From Oscillospiraceae bacterium (lineage in GTDB: Bacteria; Bacillota; Clostridia; Oscillospirales; Ruminococcaceae): a DNA stretch of 7,777 nt. Location: the NCBI GenBank assembly GCA_003445125.1, contig DLVP01000144.1:1-7777 (forward strand). Reading direction: 5' to 3'. Shown here piece after piece: positions 5,446-7,777 of this stretch; positions within the stretch are counted from its first letter, which is position 1, and every line of letters starts with the position of its first letter. The translations under genes were made by a program, and so were the position numbers. Under the pieces are notes generated by a model. The model saw nothing but the letters and a program-made list of their open reading frames with translations. It had not been told where the DNA came from and ran no database searches.

Positions 5446-6747
5446 ATGCGAGTTGCTTTCTTTACGCTCGGGTGCAAAGTCAACCAGTACGAAACGCAGA
5501 TTCTGGAACAGCAGTTTCTGGAACACGGATTTGACATAGTGGACTGTTCGGAACCCGCAGACGTATATATCATCAATTCCTGCACGGTGACGGCAACCGG
5601 CGACAAAAAGACGCGCCAGATGCTTCACCGTTTCAAAAAGCTCAATTCCGCGGCGATCATCGCGCTGACCGGCTGTTTCCCGCAGGCATACCCGCAGGAC
5701 GCCGCCGCGTTGGCAGATGTGGACATTGTGACCGGTTCGTACAACCGTGCCGGACTGATCGGCGCCGTGAAGCAGTTTTTGGTGGACGGCAAAAAAATCG
5801 TGGACATCACGCCGCACCGTCCGAAAGAAGCCTTTGAACCGATGCGCGCCGATCGGTTTCTGGAGCGCACGCGTGCCTTTGTGAAAATTCAGGACGGCTG
5901 CGACCGCTACTGTTCCTATTGCATCATTCCCACCGCCCGCGGACCCGTGCGCAGCAAAGCGCCCGCCGATCTGAAGGAGGAGCTTGAAGGGCTTGCGGAA
6001 AAAGGATACAAAGAGGTGGTGCTGGTCGGCATCAACCTGTCACTGTACGGAAAAGAATACGGTCTGCGGCTGATTGATGCGGTGGAGATTGCCTGCCGTA
6101 TTCCGGGCATTGAACGGGTGCGTCTCGGTTCCCTGGAGCCGGAGCTTCTGACCGACGACGATCTTGCCCGCATGGCAAAACTCTTCGCGTTTTGCCCGCA
6201 GTTTCACCTGTCGCTTCAGAGCGGCTGCACCGAAACGCTTGCCCGCATGAACCGTCATTACACCGCCGACGAATACAAAGACCTTGTGCGGCGCATCCGC
6301 GCGCATTTCGACAACGCCGCCATCACCACCGATCTTATGGTGGGCTTTCCGGGAGAGGACGAGCAGGAGTTTGAAACGTCATGCCGATTTGTCGAAGAAG
6401 TGGGATTTGCCAAGGTTCACGCCTTCGCCTATTCCCGCCGTCCCGGCACCAAAGCGGACAAAATGCCCGATCAGGTGACTCAAAATGTCAAGGAGGAGCG
6501 CAACCGGCGGCTGATTGCCGTTTCCGACAAGGTGCGGCAGACCTTTCTGCAATCGCAGATCGGAAAAACCGTTCGGGTGCTTTTGGAAACCCACGGGGAC
6601 GAACGCGGGATTTTCGGGTACAGCGAAAACTACACCCCTGTCTATGTCAAAACCGACCGTGATCTTCACGGAAAAATTATCAGTGTCCGTCTGACGCAGG
6701 TCTCGGACGATGCCTGCCTCGGAGAAATTATGGAGGAGATTTTATGA
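5446..6747 (+). CDS. mtaB: tRNA (t6A37) methylthiotransferase MtaB
   Basis: A radical-SAM enzyme of the methylthiotransferase family that converts N6-threonylcarbamoyladenosine at tRNA position 37 to its 2-methylthio form, which helps decoding of ANN codons. The N-terminal UPF0004 domain has its three cluster cysteines C10 ('TLGCKVNQYE'), C46 ('INSCTVT') and C77 ('TGCFPQ'). The radical-SAM motif CxxxCxxC is C152, C156 and C159 in 'CDRYCSYC'. 'TDLMVGFPGE' and 'SLQSGC' are further core motifs, and the C-terminal 60 residues or so resemble a TRAM RNA-binding domain. 'GCKVNQYE' separates it from MiaB and RimO, which have different sequences there. Length 433 is normal. The ATG at 5446 follows AAGGA and a run of T. 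It overlaps the next gene by four bases (ATGA). Confidence 0.95.
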   Translation: MRVAFFTLGCKVNQYETQILEQQFLEHGFDIVDCSEPADVYIINSCTVTATGDKKTRQMLHRFKKLNSAAIIALTGCFPQAYPQDAAALADVDIVTGSYNRAGLIGAVKQFLVDGKKIVDITPHRPKEAFEPMRADRFLERTRAFVKIQDGCDRYCSYCIIPTARGPVRSKAPADLKEELEGLAEKGYKEVVLVGINLSLYGKEYGLRLIDAVEIACRIPGIERVRLGSLEPELLTDDDLARMAKLFAFCPQFHLSLQSGCTETLARMNRHYTADEYKDLVRRIRAHFDNAAITTDLMVGFPGEDEQEFETSCRFVEEVGFAKVHAFAYSRRPGTKADKMPDQVTQNVKEERNRRLIAVSDKVRQTFLQSQIGKTVRVLLETHGDERGIFGYSENYTPVYVKTDRDLHGKIISVRLTQVSDDACLGEIMEEIL

Positions 6748-7610
6748 ACATCACCATTCACGGCGACCGCACCCGTGCCGTCATCGACACCGTGGGCGCA
6801 CAATTGACCTCGTTTCAGAAAAACGGCAAGGAGTACATCTGGAACGGCGACGAAGCCTATTGGAAAGGCAGAGCGCCGCTTCTGTTTCCGTTCGTCGGCG
6901 GTCTGCGCGACGGAAAAACGCTGATCGACGGAAAGTTTTACGAAATGCCCCGTCACGGATTCATCCGTTTCAGAGAATTTGCCGTTCTTTCCCGTTCGGA
7001 AAATGCGGTTACCCTGCGTTACACTCCCGACGAAGCCACAAAAGAGGTTTATCCGTTCGATTTTGCTTTTGACGCTTCTTATGTCATTGAAAACGATGTG
7101 CTCACTTCCAAAATCACCGTCACCAACACCGACACCCGTCCTCTGCCGTATACCGTCGGATTCCACACGGGCTACTACATCGATCCCGAAGATTTCGACC
7201 ATTGCCGCCTGACGCTGGAAAAACCCGAAACCGTTTCCTATCCTGCCGCCGTGGTCGAAAGCGGGCTGCTGGATTTCACTCGTATGACGCCGTTTCTGAA
7301 CAACGAGGACAGCTTTACCCTCAACCACCATTTCTTCGATGTGGACGCAATCGTCATGACGAATCTCAACTCCCGCTCGGTGATGTTTGAAAATCCGAAG
7401 GGCGACCGCCGCTTCAAAATCGAATTTCCCGATTTTGAGCATCTGGTTTTCTGGTCCACTGCCAAACGCGCGCCGTTTTTGTGCATTGAACCCGTAACCG
7501 GCTGCTGCACCACCACCGAGGAAAACGATGTGTTCGAGGAAAAGCGCGACATGACCCTTCTCGCGCCGAACGATTCCCGCTCCTACACCTGTCGGTTGAC
7601 GGTACTGTAA
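6744..7610 (+). CDS. Aldose 1-epimerase family protein (LacX/YeaD-like)
   Basis: A 288-residue galactose-mutarotase-fold protein, probably acting on the anomeric carbon of a sugar or sugar phosphate in the cytoplasm. Family features are 'GAQLTSF..NGKEYIWNGD' (18-36), 'APLLFPFVGGLRDG' (44-57), 'MPRHGFIR' (68-75) with H71 as the first likely catalytic His, 'VGFHTGYY' with H141 as the second, and 'CIEPVTG' with E249 as the likely general base. All three catalytic positions of the mutarotase fold thus appear filled, although the usual His-Pro after the second histidine is His-Thr here. The start codon overlaps the mtaB stop as ATGA, and its ribosome-binding site GGAGGAG lies in the mtaB 3' end, so the two are translationally coupled. 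No signal peptide. The true substrate cannot be told from sequence. Confidence 0.9.
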   Translation: MNITIHGDRTRAVIDTVGAQLTSFQKNGKEYIWNGDEAYWKGRAPLLFPFVGGLRDGKTLIDGKFYEMPRHGFIRFREFAVLSRSENAVTLRYTPDEATKEVYPFDFAFDASYVIENDVLTSKITVTNTDTRPLPYTVGFHTGYYIDPEDFDHCRLTLEKPETVSYPAAVVESGLLDFTRMTPFLNNEDSFTLNHHFFDVDAIVMTNLNSRSVMFENPKGDRRFKIEFPDFEHLVFWSTAKRAPFLCIEPVTGCCTTTEENDVFEEKRDMTLLAPNDSRSYTCRLTVL

Positions 7611-7624
7611 AATTTCAAAAAGAC

Positions 7625-7664
7625 GACCGAAGCCCGCGCGGAAATTTCCGCGCGGGCTTCGGTC
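7625..7664. terminator. 40-bp perfect palindrome between convergent genes
   Basis: Arms of 20 bp meet with no spacer at 7644/7645, beginning GACCGAAGCCCGCGCGG. It lies 15 bp past the stop of the epimerase-like gene and 29 bp before the stop of the convergent minus-strand gene. On the minus strand it is followed by GTCTTTTTGAAATTTT, a good U-tract; on the plus strand only TCTATCT follows. It probably ends transcription from both sides, best for the minus-strand gene. Confidence 0.75.
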
Positions 7665-7693
7665 TCTATCTAAACAGGGGGAGATATCAAAAT

Positions 7694-7777
7694 TCAGTTT
7701 ACGGTGACCAAGACGGCATAATTCTCCGTCGGTTTGTCCGTGCGCACCCACAGGCACTCGTACCACGGATCCCACCG
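7694..7777 (-). CDS. C-terminal end of an unidentified gene (N-terminus off window)
   Basis: The minus strand from the window edge reads an open frame of 27 codons to TGA at 7694-7696. The residues are Trp/Tyr-rich: 'RWDPWYECLWVRTDKPT' followed by 'ENYAVLVTVN'. The stop sits just upstream (on that strand) of the palindromic terminator with its U-tract, which fits a real gene end. The alternating hydrophobic last strand suggests a beta-rich C-terminal domain. The fragment is too short to name a family. Confidence 0.55.
   Translation of the reverse strand, partial: RWDPWYECLWVRTDKPTENYAVLVTVN

Noticed and set aside
6666..7775. Minus-strand open frame of 369 codons opposite the epimerase-like gene
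   Set aside because: It is antisense to a gene with clear family motifs, runs through the 40-bp palindrome, and is in a different frame from the real C-terminal fragment at 7694-7777.

Overview
The window looks like a chromosomal segment of a spore-forming, low-redundancy Clostridia-type Firmicute (an Oscillospiraceae/Ruminococcaceae-like gut anaerobe would fit). The clues are a SleC-type spore cortex-lytic protein, a Gram-positive-length glucose-6-phosphate isomerase, an S11 D,D-carboxypeptidase, an HPr-like protein, a MtaB methylthiotransferase and Bacillus-style sigma-A promoters with strong AGGAGG ribosome-binding sites. Base composition looks moderately GC-rich by eye. There are no mobile elements, CRISPR arrays, tRNAs or rRNAs. 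Assignments come from motif reading and memory of protein families; no search was run.

Layout. Positions 1-5319 are read on the minus strand. From right to left they hold: an HPr-like gene (5089-5319) with its own terminator; an S11 D-alanyl-D-alanine carboxypeptidase (3776-4999); glucose-6-phosphate isomerase (2341-3678) with a textbook sigma-A promoter; a small P-loop protein (1871-2281) probably co-transcribed with it; a 246-bp spacer with two strong hairpins and a promoter candidate; a coiled-coil/low-complexity protein (560-1624); and the SpoIID-like domain of a SleC-type cortex-lytic protein (1-548, running off the left edge). The last two genes are 11 bp apart, and the stop codon of the first overlaps the ribosome-binding site of the second. 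Positions 5320-5445 form a compact divergent promoter region. On the plus strand follow mtaB (5446-6747) and a LacX/YeaD-type aldose-1-epimerase-like gene (6744-7610), joined by an ATGA overlap. A 40-bp perfect palindrome (7625-7664) separates them from the C-terminal end of a further minus-strand gene (7694-7777), which is cut by the right edge.

Function. The minus-strand genes mix central sugar metabolism (pgi, perhaps the HPr-like protein) with cell-wall/spore-cortex work (carboxypeptidase, SleC-like pair). The plus-strand pair combines tRNA t6A37 methylthiolation with a sugar-epimerase fold protein, an association with no obvious functional logic. The most unusual element is the SleC-type architecture: its N-terminal beta domain and its SpoIID-like domain are on separate adjacent genes, and the first has gained a long coiled-coil and tandem-repeat extension. 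The rest is mostly ordinary, and I do not see a clearly new multi-gene system.
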